NCBI GenBank assembly: GCA_959347315.1
Contig: OY365809.1
Coordinates: 2,645,953-2,709,952, forward strand
Origin: Bimastos eiseni
Lineage: Eukaryota > Annelida > Clitellata > Crassiclitellata > Lumbricidae
Direction of reading: 5' to 3'
Length of the DNA stretch: 64,000 nt
Positions within the stretch are counted from its first letter, which is position 1. Each line of letters opens with the position of its first letter. Shown here piece by piece: positions 1 through 10,556 of the stretch. The translations under genes were made by a program, and so were the position numbers. The notes under the pieces were generated by a model, which made no database searches, was not told the DNA's origin, and saw only the letters and a list, made by a program, of their open reading frames with translations.

Positions 1-69
1 ACTTCAGACAAGACAAAAAGTAGGGTAACTGTTGCAGCTGTCAGTAGATAATATTGGAAATAATTTTCC

Positions 70-154
70 TTGCGGTAAAGTTTACGGTAAAATGGAAAAT
101 GATGAGTTTGAAGTTCAAACTCATCATTTTCCATTTTGGCAAACTTTACCGCAA
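70..154. repeat. near-perfect inverted repeat (hairpin)
   Basis: Two arms of about 42 bases are reverse complements of each other, apart from a small difference (ACGGT against GCC) about 20 bases from the centre. The arms start and end with TTGCGGTAAAGTTT. The centre reads GTTTGAAGTTCAAAC, so there is almost no loop. No coding potential is seen. It could be a small fold-back element or the remains of a MITE. Confidence 0.85.
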
Positions 155-257
155 ACTTTCAACCGGCTTCGACACCTTCGAAACCCTGCTTAATGATGCT
201 ATAAATACTGGTCGACTAAGCATTCATACGAATTACCTTTTTGCAGTACAAATGCTA

Positions 258-300
258 CTAGTCCCAAGCCTGGATAAAGAGGAGGACGATCAATGATCAT
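258..300 (+). repeat. copy of dispersed AAGCCTGGATAAAGGAGG repeat
   Basis: The stretch contains CCCAAGCCTGGATAAAG followed by a GAGGA block and a GATCATTGTGATGACA segment. The same order recurs at about twelve other places in the window on both strands, for example 6831, 31148, 33355-33420 (minus) and 37914. It is a short conserved module of an unclassified interspersed repeat. Confidence 0.6.
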
Positions 301-342
301 TGTGATGACAGACTGATCTCTTCGTCCTATGATAGTGCCAAG

Positions 343-461
343 ACAATTCTGTTTTGGAATTGTAGAGGCTTGCAGAGCAGGTTGGATAACATATTTGGCT
401 GCATAAGCTAAATAAATCATCCAACCTAATCTGCATGCCTCAGCAATTCCACAGCAGAATT
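343..461. repeat. imperfect inverted repeat
   Basis: The left arm (about 343-390) and right arm (about 416-461) are reverse complements with scattered mismatches. Both contain an AATTCTG...GGAATTG...GAGGC...TGCAGA...AGGTTGGAT order. A loop of roughly 25 bases separates them. It is probably a fold-back or MITE remnant, one of three hairpins in the first 700 bases. Confidence 0.7.
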
Positions 462-631
462 CAAATAAACTAAAGCTCTGACCCTTCAATACACCCATCC
501 AATGAGTGAAGTGAGGTGGGAACGGGATCCAAGTCGGATTGATTGTTGGAAAGAGTTTTGGAGGAGTGAACGACAACTTCCTTTCTGACTCACCCCTCAA
601 TGATCCAACATTCTGCTCATGACATAATGAT

Positions 632-698
632 GATGCGGTTGGTGTCATTCTCTTCATCTGTATCCCCGACAGGGGAAGAGAATGACACTAACCGCATC
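632..698. repeat. 24-bp-stem inverted repeat
   Basis: Bases 632-655 (GATGCGGTTGGTGTCATTC...) and 675-698 are reverse complements over 24 positions with one mismatch. A 19-base loop lies between them. No flanking gene explains it. Confidence 0.85.
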
Positions 699-699
699 T

Positions 700-1471
700 T
701 TCCATCACTAAAACCGCCACGGGACATGTTTTAAGTCCAATTGCTCCAGGACTATTTTTATCAACCTGGAATCCACACAACTCTAGCGTCTGCAACTTAT
801 CCAAAACTCGGGAACGCCGAAGCATCATCCAGCAATTTCCAACGACAGTCCACAACCCAACACTTCCGAATTCACCTTAATGTCTTATCAATTTCTTCCA
901 GTACCCTACAATACTCCACCCCCGATTTCAACATCCAGTCAGCCCACACTACCCGATCATCCACATGGAGCTGACTCCATCTGGCTCTACTCAACGATGC
1001 AAATTTGCCCAGAGAATCTGAACGTCTATACTATCTGCCAGATGTCGAGGGGAATCCCTTGGTTTGTTCTACGCTTGTGCTTCAGCCATCACAGATAACT
1101 CGTCTCAGCTTATTGTGCATAGCTGCTAATAGATGCATTTATTATTACTCATCATTAAGTCATCACCCGAAGCTACATATTGTTGCCATGAAGTTCTTCT
1201 TATCGCAAGTTCTCCACTTTGCTCATACTCTAGCAATGCCAGTCCAAAGCATAGATGAACGAGAAGGGCGACATGAATCATCTTTAAAATAAACAGCACG
1301 AATCACAAAGAAACGAGTTTTGATGATAAGCAGACAGGTGCAAACACATTCAGAATGAATATCGCTTAAGTTAATTAACACAGTTAGTTAAAAGTTAGAT
1401 TATTCAAAACTATTCACGACCCCACCATTCCACGGGATATCAAAGTTACTTAGCACAACTTGTCCCATTCG
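700..1471. other. gene-less stretch downstream of the F-box gene
   Basis: No convincing reading frame, RNA gene or known repeat was recognised. It lies 3' of the minus-strand F-box gene and should hold its 3' UTR. A minus-strand AATAAA hexamer (plus TTTATT at 1138-1143) lies about 330 bases beyond the stop codon and is a possible polyadenylation signal. Confidence 0.4.
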
Positions 1472-2370
1472 CTAAGAACCAATATGTGTATCATTCACCG
1501 ACATGATGAAACGAAAGGTAGTTATGACACTGGTTCGAGCATTCACATCGCGGCCAATACACGCAATCTCCTTCCTCTCGCTGTCGTAGTGGAAATCAAA
1601 GTAAAGAAAGATCTTACTTACATCCTGCTGCACACTATATAAACCAAGAAGATTAAATTCAGAATCTAAGAGCTCGATTCCTTCTCGAGGGTCAGATATG
1701 ATAATTCTATCACAATTTTCTGCAAAACCCACACAATAAAATGCACTGAACTTGAGTAATGATGAATATCGACGCTCAACAATTCCACTCATGTCGATCT
1801 CCATCAGTTGGTTTCCATAACTTGGGCCTCTGACAAAAACCACCACCAAGTTTCCAGTTGCTTTTTGAAATATGTCCCAATATTTGCACACCAAACTATC
1901 TAGAGGCAATAGTGTTTCATGCTGCAAGGAACCATCCGCATTATATAAGCTCACTACAGAAGGATACTGACCATGCTTCTCTGTTAATATCATTACGCTA
2001 CCATTGGCACAGATGCGTATCTTATCAATAGACATTTTCTGGTCGTCATTTTTCCATGGCAATATCTTAAACTTGGGTTCTACATCAGATTCTCTAGAGA
2101 TGCGTAAGACTGAAATGTTGTAATTTTTGTCTTCGAAGCTTACATACAGACAGTTTGAAACGTTGCAACTTGTCAGGTAAACTAGATTTAAACTTGGTAG
2201 TGGGATGACATCCTTCACAATTTCCAAGTCGTTGCGGTCGTAAACACTAATAACACAGTCTCCATCAGCTGTTACGTGGAGCATAAATATTTCATCCTTC
2301 AGTGTAGTCGTTGCCTCGATTGTTGAACTGATCGGTAACTCGTTCAATATTTCCAAACGAATCGTCTGGG
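1472..2370 (-). CDS. last coding exon: beta-propeller-like region of the F-box gene
   Basis: The exon opens after a TTTTCAG acceptor (AG at 2372-2371), completes an alanine codon with exon 3, and runs 299 codons to a TAG stop. There is no in-frame ATG at its start, so treating it as a separate gene would need a non-ATG start. The protein shows repeated strand-turn units with acidic turns (ADGDCV, EDKNYN, ANGSVM, NADGSL, DPREGIE). This resembles NHL/YVTN-type propellers, though no canonical WD dipeptide ladder is present. No transmembrane segment or signal peptide is seen. Confidence 0.75.
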
Positions 2371-3181
2371 CTGAAAACAGTAACCTTCCTCACTTATTAC
2401 ACAAAAAACGACAGGTGTGCAACAAAGTTTCCTAACACCTGATACATGTATACAATGAACACAATATGCGTATTCACGCGCTTACCGTACATCGCCAGTT
2501 TCAGAGTTAGGCAAAGATGAAGTGGGCCAGAGAGACAAATCTTTGCCTTAATCTAAACATCGAATGCTGCTGTAAAGCTATGTGTGTTGTGTCAGCAATA
2601 TATGGATTTTCCTAACATCTCCTGTTCGCTATCTGTTCGAGATCTGGGCTTCTTTCTTGACCCCACCCTTTCCCTATAAGGCAAGTGAATGCCCTATTGC
2701 GCTCCTGCTTCTATCACCTGCGCCATATCCGCTCTATTAAAACAGTCGCTCTCATTATATGTCGTGTCCACGCTTGTGCATCCTCTGATTTCTACTATTG
2801 TCGAACATGGCAACATTGCCTTCATTGGACTCCCCTCTCAAGCTATCTCTAAGCTCCAGTATATTCTCAATGCAGCTGCCGGACTAATTGGTGGAATTAA
2901 AAAAATTGGTAACATCCCTTCCTTTATTCGAGAATCCATTCACTGGCACCCTGCACCTCAACGCATTCGCTTCAAGACCCTTGCGTTGATGCGTAACTGT
3001 TTCCTTTGGTCTGCCCCGCCTACCTTCTGGCTCTCTCTGCACTATAGTCTCCTCTGTTCCGCACCGGGTTCCCCGTCGTTCCTCTGCCCGCGGACTTCTG
3101 GTGACTACGACCCAATCCAGGAACTTCGCCTATGCGGGTCCTACCAGCAGGAACAGCCTCCCCGTTCCTCTTCTGAAGGAG

Positions 3182-3226
<45 letters not shown>

Positions 3227-3267
3227 AACGCTCTCTCTCTGTCTCTCTCTCTCTTTCTCTCTCTCTC

Positions 3268-3308
<41 letters not shown>

Positions 3309-5101
3309 TTCTCTCTCTCTCTTCCCTGCTGTCTTCCTGAAGCGGCAGAAGACTTTCTTTTCTCTGTTTAGCTTTGTTCAGGTTCGTGTTGAGTCGTGAG
3401 CGCCTCTGATTTGAGTGGCTCTATATAAGTGCTCAATTGCATTACATTACATTACATATGGTTTCCGCCACCGTTTTCCTCAATAGAAAGTCCTGGCACA
3501 AGGACATCATTACATTTCGTTTTCTAATATCGAAACTTGGAGCAACTCTATTTGATAATAGCAAGACAGCTTTCTTATTTTTCAAACTAACCAGTGGCAT
3601 CTAGAATTCTGTGAAGTTTCGTTCGGAAGGATTTTGTCGTAAGGATGTTGCTCCATTGCGAACAAACAGTTCTAAGTCGGTTCATGACCAGATCGGCTTT
3701 TTCTTTCCAAACACTTTTGGCCAGCTTCATATCCTTCACTTCCATAACTACGGCTTTAACGAGGATAAATTCAAGTAGCTCAAACGGAAGATCTTCGATC
3801 TACACGCGTAAACGTTTAAAGATTATCATTTATGCCAGCGGCCATAACCAGATGGAACAACTTAATTACAAAACATCGTCCACACTACATCAATACAATG
3901 CAAGTTTCCATTGCGAACTTATTAGGAAATTAAACTAACTCAACATAATCATCAAACTGCGATTTACTTCACAGTTGATTCATATGTTTAAAGTGATGAG
4001 AATAAGGATTGGACACACATGTAGGTCCTATCGTTGACGGTTTTACTTTGTTCGTGTTATTGAGCAGCATAACAGTTTCTAATTAAAACGACCTCTCGTA
4101 GTTACTGAGCTATTTTGCAATTATCTATAATTTGACCAGATTTCGAAGATTCACACGGAACGCAAATGTACGACGATTACAGCATAAAGCGAGGGACCTT
4201 ATGATTAATTACGTGACCGCTAAAATGCTTTGGATAGACGCCATTTTCAGTTTTTACCAGGGAATGTTGTGACTAATTTAGACACAAAAATACAGTGCTG
4301 AATTTGTGGATAAATACACGTACCATCGAGTATTACAAAAGCAATTCCTGTGGCTAGGGAAAATAGACCTACACGGAGACAGTCAGAATTTACCTTATGC
4401 AGTTCAACCTGTTCTGACAATTCACTAAATCATAATCCTACCAATTCATCTGGAAATGCAGCTTTATGTTATGATTGTAGCTAACCGTTGTGTCACTCTC
4501 TGAATCGAGTTTCTCTCGTTTAGCAGCATTGGCTTTTCTTTGAACGGGTGCTAGAAAAAGAATTATAAGGCAAGAGGTCTTCATTAGTGCAAGATAAACA
4601 TTTGAACTTGATGACAACAACGATTGCAATAATGAAATGATGCACGGTAAAATCCATGCAATGGGACCTATTTGGCCTATGATAAGAATAAGTTACTGTG
4701 GTATGGCTAAATGTAGGCGTAAATTGTTCAGAACAAACTGAATGTATGTTTAGATCCGTCATTTGAAAAGCTAACCTATTTGATATAATGAAGATTCATG
4801 GGAATAATCACAATTTGTTATATTTATGCGGTGCTATCTAAAAGTTGGTGGCCGTTTGACGATTTAGTAGACAGCAACTGTACTGAATTTGCGTAAATAA
4901 AGAAAACCTGTGCGAATGGCTTGCTAAGAAGTTCTGACACGCAAAACGATGGACTTAGGCACCTAAGTCACTGAAATCACGAGCAATGATCAAGTCTACC
5001 TGCATAACATAAACATAAACTAATTTTGTTTACTTACTTTCTAAGTCTTCGCTCGTTTTCTCATCGTTTTCGGATTCAGTTGATATTCGTTTCTTCGACA
5101 T
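1472..5101 (-). CDS. F-box / beta-propeller-like protein, four coding exons
   Basis: I predict a minus-strand gene joined from 5101-5038, 4550-4486, 3799-3592 and 2370-1472. The exon lengths (64, 65, 208 and 899 bases) keep one open frame of 411 codons plus stop, with junction phases that match at every intron. Residues 1-43 are charged and low-complexity. Residues 44-112 read as an F-box: IEDLPFELLEFIL, an extended insertion, then LRTVCSQW and a SFRTKL ending. F-box proteins bind Skp1 in SCF ubiquitin ligases. Residues 113-411 form strand-rich repeats ending in short turns (ADGDCVISVYD, ANGSVMILTE, NADGSLQHE), like an NHL/WD-type propeller that could recruit substrate. The substrate is unknown. 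Intron 3 carries an oppositely oriented LINE remnant. A decayed relative of the last exon lies at 59.6-60.6 kb. The architecture is my inference; the F-box and last exon are firmer than exons 1 and 2. Confidence 0.68.
2640..3460 (+). mobile_element. LINE (L2/CR1-like) 3' remnant
   Basis: Broken reading frames resemble the C-terminal part of L2/CR1 reverse transcriptases: RDLGFFLDPTLSL near 2643, then HPLISTIVEHGN, LNAAAGLIGG, and IHWHPAPQRIRFKTLAL near 2938-2985. The 3' end near 3395-3435 reads GAGCGCCTCTGA and GGCTCTATATAAG, followed by an ATTACATTACATTAC tail. Frame breaks and a pyrimidine microsatellite inside it show it is dead. It lies in intron 3 of the F-box gene on the opposite strand. 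Confidence 0.75.
3183..3325. repeat. CT and CTGT microsatellite
   Basis: An alternating CT tract with a few TTT interruptions is followed by about ten CTGT units and more CT. It sits inside the LINE remnant. The long serine/leucine frames it produces are artefacts. Confidence 0.95.
3592..3799 (-). CDS. F-box exon
   Basis: This exon lies between a GTGTAG acceptor (AG at 3801-3800) and a GTTAGT donor (3591-3586), and encodes 69 codons plus one base without a stop. The translation starts IEDLPFELLEFIL and later reads LRTVCSQWSNILTTKSFRTK. This matches the F-box pattern LP.ELL..IL...VC..W......F...L. A longer-than-usual insertion separates the two halves. The phase-1 end joins the first bases of the 2370-1472 exon exactly. 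It was missed by simple ORF calling because it is short and lacks its own start. Confidence 0.75.
4486..4550 (-). CDS. candidate exon 2 of the F-box gene
   Basis: A strong acceptor (TTCTTTTTCTAG, AG at 4552-4551) precedes 65 bases that complete a codon with exon 1 and then encode PVQRKANAAKREKLDSESDT plus T. They end at a weak GTTAGC donor in phase 0. The residues are charged and serine-rich, like those of exon 1. If the weak donor is not used, the frame runs on to a TAG at 4438 and the spliced product would be only 58 residues. Confidence 0.5.
5038..5101 (-). CDS. candidate first coding exon of the F-box gene
   Basis: The ATG at 5101-5099 opens MSKKRISTESENDEKTSEDL and ends at a consensus GTAAGT donor (5037-5032) in phase 1, matching the next exon. 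The peptide is short, hydrophilic and has no signal sequence. It was chosen because the frame, the donor and the next acceptor all agree. RNA evidence would be needed to exclude chance. Confidence 0.5.
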
Positions 5102-5469
5102 AGTTTGAATTGTTTGGGGTAAAAGTTCTAAGAATAAAATTCGCCGCTTTTCACTAAGAACGTCGCTGTTACAAGAAACACCAAGTGGCTGTAGTTAAAT
5201 GCTGAACAAGTCGAAAACACTGCCAAGCCCTAACGACCAAATTCTGCAATACTTCAAAGTCAAATTAATGAATTATCATTTTACATGGCAATTAAATTGT
5301 AGAAGTTATATGTCTTAAACAGAAAATGGCGTCTAATTAACACGACAACCTCATGGTTTAACATGTAAACCGTGACGTCACACAGAGGACGTGATGTCAT
5401 ACACTTCGCATCCATTAACAATATTAAGACCATCATAGATATAAATAAAGTAAATAAGTATATTCTTTA
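5102..5469. other. upstream region of the F-box gene
   Basis: This AT-rich stretch lies directly 5' of the predicted start. No TATA box or clear promoter was recognised. Transcription start and any 5' UTR introns cannot be placed from the sequence alone. Confidence 0.35.
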
Positions 5470-5880
5470 CTAGACTACCAGCAAACGAACACTTGCTTGC
5501 AAGGGGTATAAGTAATGGCTTCAAATAAAAAAAGTCATGTAACATTTGCATAATAAAAGAAGGCGCTAACAGATTAAAACGTGCAGGCCCAAGTAGGAAT
5601 ATTCTTCATTTGACTACCAGCAAACGCACAGTAGCTTACAAAAGGTAAAAATAATAGCATCGATCTTAAATAAGGTCGTAATACATTCACATAATGAAAG
5701 TACTCTTGGCCTATAAACCAACTCTAGCCATCAACAGTATCTGCAAGCAGACAAATGGGTCAGCAATAGGGCACTAACAAATCAGTCTTTTAATCTCAGC
5801 TATAAATGATAGCATCTGTTTTAAACACGGTCTTATAACATTCACACAAAAAGAGTGCTCTTGGCAAATATACCAAGATA
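5470..5880 (+). repeat. three diverged tandem copies of a ~100-base unit
   Basis: Segments near 5470, 5612 and 5800 share an order of short words: ACTACCAGCAAACG, then AATAATAGCATC or similar, then AACATTCACA(T/C)A, then GTACTCTTGGC. Copies are spaced roughly 140-190 bases apart. This looks like a decayed local tandem duplication upstream of the F-box gene. Confidence 0.55.
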
Positions 5881-6689
5881 GTTGTTCACAAAATGCATTA
5901 ACTGAATATAATTTTTTTTTAAACAAATCAATTCTGTCAATATGTTGCTAATTCTTCCGGAAGACACTGGGCCTACGCAGTACAGTGATGTTTCAATATT
6001 TTACATAATCAGATCCCAGAACAGCCTATAGAAACGTAAAAGCATTAAAAAATAATGAAATTTGATATGTTTTATTATTATTGTTTCTGTTATATTTTAT
6101 TATAAATTGGAATCGATACTAATTATCACAATAGCTATAATATCATTCTCACATTTTATTACGAGCTTTTGCTTCTACTTCAAATACAACACGTTCTACC
6201 TCTGCTACTACTACAATTGTTACACTGTAATTTCCAAGAAGATTATATTCCAGGTTTAAAACGAATAACTTCCTATTTCATCGGAGCCAAGCATTGCTTC
6301 AAATGAGGTCTGTTCTCGTTTCCGACACCGATTCGATCCCCTCCAGAACCATCTCTACAACCCAACTTCCACTGAAACAGAAGTGTCGCACCTCGTAAAG
6401 TCGCCTCTCAACAATCAATACGAACTAGGACTCAGTCCCTCTTCACTTCAAAGAGACTGCGCCATGTCCTTGTTCCTGTATTCAGCCAAATAATCAATCT
6501 ATAACTTTTCAATGGCAACATCCAGATGGCTTCAAACAATTTCTCTTCTGAAAAATCCAACTATGACAATGATAACATATCTAGCAGCCGTACTGTACTA
6601 TCTCCAATCTTTCCCTCCCATCTAAGATATCTGAAAGAATTGTCCTTACCCGGCCCAGCGACAACTTTTCGCGTGACCCTCGTGTTGCC
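5881..6689. other. gene-less AT-rich stretch
   Basis: No exon, RNA gene or recognised repeat was found. Short open frames here are AT-rich and lack splice or homology support. Confidence 0.35.
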
Positions 6690-7880
6690 CTCCTATATTT
6701 AGCAGGCACCACCAGTGCGAGCAGTGGCGGAATCATCACCTTTCTCTTAGATCGACTTACATAGACACCTTTAAAGCAACGTGGATTCGAAGCGAATGTT
6801 TAAACTCCACCACTGCCAGCAGGCCAGAAGTGCCAGTCCCAAGCCTGGATAAAGGAGGCGGGTGATCTTTGTTATTACACATGAATGCAGAGCGATTCCA
6901 ACTTCATTTGCTTATTCTCGTTATATGAAATCGGTTGGTCAATCATCCAACCTGGCTCCCGATCATTCCAGAATCAGCTCTTTCCAACTGATGACCTTAT
7001 TCTCATAAATCGCCATTGCAACTGAAAGTCGAAAGTCTCTTCTTGAACCCGAATTTCCTCCATTAAGCTACTGAGCCAGTCGTTTGGACACCTTCAAAAG
7101 TTTCAGTCTAGGAGTATAATAATAATCATCAACTATAGAAGACTACAGTAATCGTTCCGATTGACATTCCTTCGGCTGTCCTTGTATATTAGACCCGTGA
7201 ATCTAGGCTCCTCTCAAAATAAAGTAAGTAAGCACGTATTTTCTTTAATAAAAATGCCTGCAATCGCACAGCATGTACAAACGAACAATTAACATGCTTG
7301 GTACACATAATAGAAGCTTGGTAGTAGAAAGGTTCAATTAATGACAGGATGTGAATCGCATCTGATATCATTTAAGTAAGCTATTCATACTTTTATATAG
7401 CATCCTAATAATATAACCACAACGGGTAAAGTAATCCGCACGAGGAACTATCTTATTATGAACAGGTTGGCGCAGATGGTTAGCTGTAATAGACGTGAAG
7501 AGGGAATCGTCAGCACAATCACAAGGATTATCAAATGAGGGCTGCTGATCAGAAGGGAGCATCTCATAATAAACTGCTATTAACACCGATGAAAGAACTG
7601 CAATGAACGATCTGCAATAGAAAACACTGAGCATGATTTGCAAGAGCCCTTCATTATAGACGTCAGTGGTCATAGAGACCATTAAAAGTCCATTAGAACT
7701 GAAGAAATACTACAATGACTAATGAACCTGAAATTTAAATAAAGTATTAAAATAGATATGTTCAAAAACAATTTTTCTTATCCCATCAAAGATTTTTGTC
7801 CCAATTCATTATCGTTGAACTACCATATATTTTCTGACTCAGCCACTAGCCAATTAACCAGAGCGGTTTCTTGTCAAGTC
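6690..7880 (+). repeat. partial copy of local duplicated block (family R1)
   Basis: This stretch aligns by eye with 15484-16870 and 22240-23060. Shared landmarks are GAGCAGTGGCGGAATCATCACC, a GACACCTTTAAA motif, GATGACCTTATTCTCAT, CGTTTGGACACCTTCAAAAG, CTTCTCAAATAAACTGC, and GTCCCAATTCATTATCGTTGA. The CCCAAGCCTGGATAAAGGAGG module sits inside it at 6831-6860. It is interrupted at 7880 by a minus-strand LINE fragment and resumes near 8440. Confidence 0.65.
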
Positions 7881-8365
7881 ATGTCACATCGTCATCATCG
7901 CTTCGCGACGGTTGACTATACGAATGGGAATGTGGTGCAAAATGCTTTCTGTCTCTTACGATGTTCATTAAGCTTGTGCCTTTTAAATCGGACCACACCA
8001 TGACGTTGTCAAACGAGCAGATTCTGGGTCTTCCACGACTTCGGCTTCCTTCCACCATACCCAACATCACACTGTTCTCAAAACTGTCTTTAGGCTGTCT
8101 CACGATACGCCCGAAGTACCGCAGTTTTCTGGATTTGATGTGGCCCAACAGTTTGCTGTCAACTTTCACCATTTGATACACTTTTTCGGTGGTCACCATT
8201 GCTGTCCATGGAATTCTGAGCAGTTTCCTCGTGCACTTGTTCTCAAATGCTTGCATACGTTTCTCTTCCTTCCTCTTTCTTTAGTTACTTGAGTTAATCT
8301 CTTTCTTTCTTTATTGTCCACGCCTCACAACCATACGTTGCTACTGACCACGCAGTCGCAGCTTG
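7880..8365 (-). mobile_element. non-LTR retrotransposon C-terminal fragment
   Basis: The minus strand encodes VATYGCEAWTIKKE, then after a break MQAFENKCTRKLLRIPW, RKLRYFGRIVRQ and VEGSRSRGRPR. This is the typical C-terminal region of endonuclease-reverse transcriptase LINEs of the RTE-like group. A CGTCGCGAAGCG-type end follows the stop. Related sequence lies at 18795-19620. It is a 5'-truncated, dead insertion that interrupts the R1 block. Confidence 0.75.
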
Positions 8366-8439
8366 GTTTTAGTACTGGCTGATTTTTACTTCCAGAGGTT
8401 TACCATCTTAAACATGACTGACATTCCCATAGCCAATCT

Positions 8440-8690
8440 TGATTTTACCTCACTCGCTCAGTCCCCGTCCTTCGTTACTCTGTTCCAAAAGTATGTAAAT
8501 GAGTCCAGCGGTTTCTTACACACCATTAAAAGTAATTCCGCTAATGGTCTCAAACGGAATAAATCGGCTGCCGTACAATAGTCAACGACCTTAGAGGTCA
8601 ATAGACATGTAACGAAAACATGGCTAAAATCCAATAACACAGTCACTGTTTGTTTTTGAAGTCCATAGTGAAAGTGTGATTATTACCTTT
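8440..8690 (+). repeat. continuation of R1 block after LINE insertion
   Basis: Words such as TTTCTTACACACCATTAAAAG and GTCAACGACCTTAGAGG line up with 16850-17000 (GTTCCTCACACA, GTCAACAGCCTTGGAGAC). They show that the block at 6690-7880 continues here. Confidence 0.5.
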
Positions 8691-8995
8691 CACTAGCTGA
8701 TATCAGCCTTCCATTAAGATAGTTCTGGAACCAAGACAGGGTAGTGCCTCGTACACCAATATTTTCTAATTTGTGTAACAGTATTATGGAATGTGATTTA
8801 CTGAGTCGATAGCTTTAGCCACATCAACGAATATTCCTGTGGAAAATCAATTCCGATCGATAGCAACTGATATGTTATCTTGTTATCAGAGAGATCTAGA
8901 AGGCCATCATGGAGTTGCCAGCGAAGATTGAATGAGTATACGCTAATTTTTATTAATACAGGAACGAGGACATAGCAGTCTCTTTGAAGCAAAGA
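8690..8995 (-). mobile_element. LINE reverse-transcriptase fragment
   Basis: The minus strand reads GIFVDVAKAIDSVNH and, after a frameshift, ILLHKLENIGVRG followed by LSWFQNYLNGR. These are the RT palm region (FxDxxKAFDxVxH) and the following block of CR1/L2/Rex-type LINEs, with the usual phenylalanine of KAFD replaced by isoleucine. Frameshifts make it a pseudogene. Confidence 0.75.
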
Positions 8996-9014
8996 TGACT
9001 TGGAGACAAAAGGA

Positions 9015-9062
<48 letters not shown>
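9015..9062. repeat. TA microsatellite
   Basis: An uninterrupted run of TA dinucleotides. Confidence 0.98.
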
Positions 9063-9064
<2 letters not shown>

Positions 9065-9485
9065 TTAGATGGTTCGTTATATACACGAAGGTGTCACCGT
9101 TCTGCGGTTTCTTTAAAAATATGACAACCCTAAAATGCGACGGAATTAAATGCGACGAAACGAGCGGTCAGTGCAATAAAATGCCATTGCCTGTGTACAT
9201 CATAGCATGCATGAACTGCCTCGATTAGTCCAATCACGGTTGAATTCTTTTAAGGTCACACTACTTTTAAGAACATTTGCGTAGTTCGACAATAAGGTTA
9301 GGCATTTAGACTTGATTGGCGTCTATAGAAATTGTTTATTTCGAACAATAATATTCTTGTCACATGTGCCAACATTATCAGTGTTGGATGGATCCAGGGT
9401 TTAACGATGACTTATTACAGCAGAGGCTAGCTACTCAGTCCCTTCTTACCTTCGCGCAAATCAGACTTTGACCCCTCTGTTCTAC
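9063..9485. other. gene-less stretch
   Basis: No exon, RNA gene or classified repeat was recognised here. Confidence 0.3.
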
Positions 9486-9560
9486 CATTTAACAGCTATT
9501 TGGCCAACTATTCGGCTCCGAAGCGAATACAAGGCGAATATTCTGTACAGCCCTAATTTG
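9486..9560. repeat. fragment of ATTCGG-rich transposon end
   Basis: The words CAACTATTCGGCTCCGAAGCG, GAATACAAGGCGAATATTC and GTACAGCCCTAAT recur in variant form at 21485-21570 and 21990-22115. The repeated ATTCGG/CCGAAT words and the common GCCCTAA end suggest terminal pieces of a DNA transposon, possibly hAT-like. Confidence 0.45.
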
Positions 9561-9730
9561 AACCCAAAACACCTCACTCACAGTCTAGCACTACACAGTC
9601 GAGCCCATATAGACCTGACAACAGACCCATCTGAACTCATCACCTGACGAACTCATGCGCAGTCGTTCCAGTAAAAGAGGAAACGGTTTTAAAACGTTGA
9701 TGTAACACGAGCCCCGTTCTGAGGCCTTAG

Positions 9731-9976
9731 CCGGTCACCGCCGCATCCGACATCACAGACCATCTCACCATAAACAACTTCAAGCTCAGCAACCGTCGGC
9801 TAATGATGCTTCCTTTGAAGCTACGCGCACCACGTGAGCCCTCTCCTCCACCACCTCCTCCTGATCCTTTGCTAGGTTCAACCGCAGGTCTCGTCAACGA
9901 TGTCACACTCGAAGGGAAACTGTCGGAGATGAAATGCGCCACTTCCGCACTAAAAGCGATTCCTCCGCCCACATAA
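9731..9976 (+). CDS. possible 3'-terminal coding exon, unidentified
   Basis: A frame of 81 codons opens directly after an in-frame TAG that is also a GAGGCCTTAG acceptor-like site, and closes at TAA (9974-9976). It is notably GC-rich compared with its surroundings and encodes a proline run (PSPPPPPPDPLL) followed by a charged segment. I recognise no family and no partner exon. It may be chance; kept only because composition and frame agree. Confidence 0.2.
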   Translation, partial: PVTAASDITDHLTINNFKLSNRRLMMLPLKLRAPREPSPPPPPPDPLLGSTAGLVNDVTLEGKLSEMKCATSALKAIPPPT

Positions 9977-10490
9977 ACGTAGCCTTAACAGTTAACACAG
10001 TTAACATTAGAAGCAGCCTTCCGTCCGTGTAATCCAAAAGCTCCTCCACTGTTTGCTCTCTGACAGTTCCAACTTAAAAGTCTGGTTTTGAATATTTTAT
10101 TGTTCGAATGTTACATAACTTTATTTAATCAAAACTGATCGCTCAGTCATTTATACGCATATATTTTCACTTTCTGCTTATGAAATAATAATTTTAATAT
10201 ATTTGCGCCAAATAAAAGTTAACACGTCAACATCATGACCTGCTGATAAGTCTGGAGCAAATGGGAGGCCCAGAAGGGTCGCAGGACCCACTAAGTAGGC
10301 CCGCCCTTAAAACTGTTCAGCTTCGTGGCAATAGCGTGTTATAGACAATACTTAGGTAATAGTTTATAACTAACAGCTTAACAAACAACGAATAGCGACT
10401 GGCTATAACCTTTTGAACAATTGCTTTCACTGACTTTACTACGATCACTTAACAGTTCATTTGCACCAGCTATGAAGGAAAGGATCTCTT
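9977..10490. other. gene-less stretch
   Basis: AT-rich sequence without recognised genes. Around 10250-10310 the words GGAGGCCCAGAAGGG, CAGGACCCACTAAGTAGG and CCCGCC resemble 42185-42235 (GGGGACCCGG...CCCGCTAAGTAGGG). This hints at another low-copy repeat. Confidence 0.35.
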
Positions 10491-10492
10491 TA

Positions 10493-10514
10493 GATATATA
10501 TATATATGTATATA

Positions 10515-10552
<38 letters not shown>
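10493..10552. repeat. TA-rich microsatellite
   Basis: TA dinucleotides with occasional TG interruptions. Confidence 0.95.

Positions 10553-10556
<4 letters not shown>

Noticed and set aside
4438..4629. Small secreted peptide (hydrophobic MKTSCLIILFLAP start)
   Set aside because: The hydrophobic segment is the pyrimidine-rich tract of the exon 2 acceptor read as protein. The exon interpretation explains the region better.
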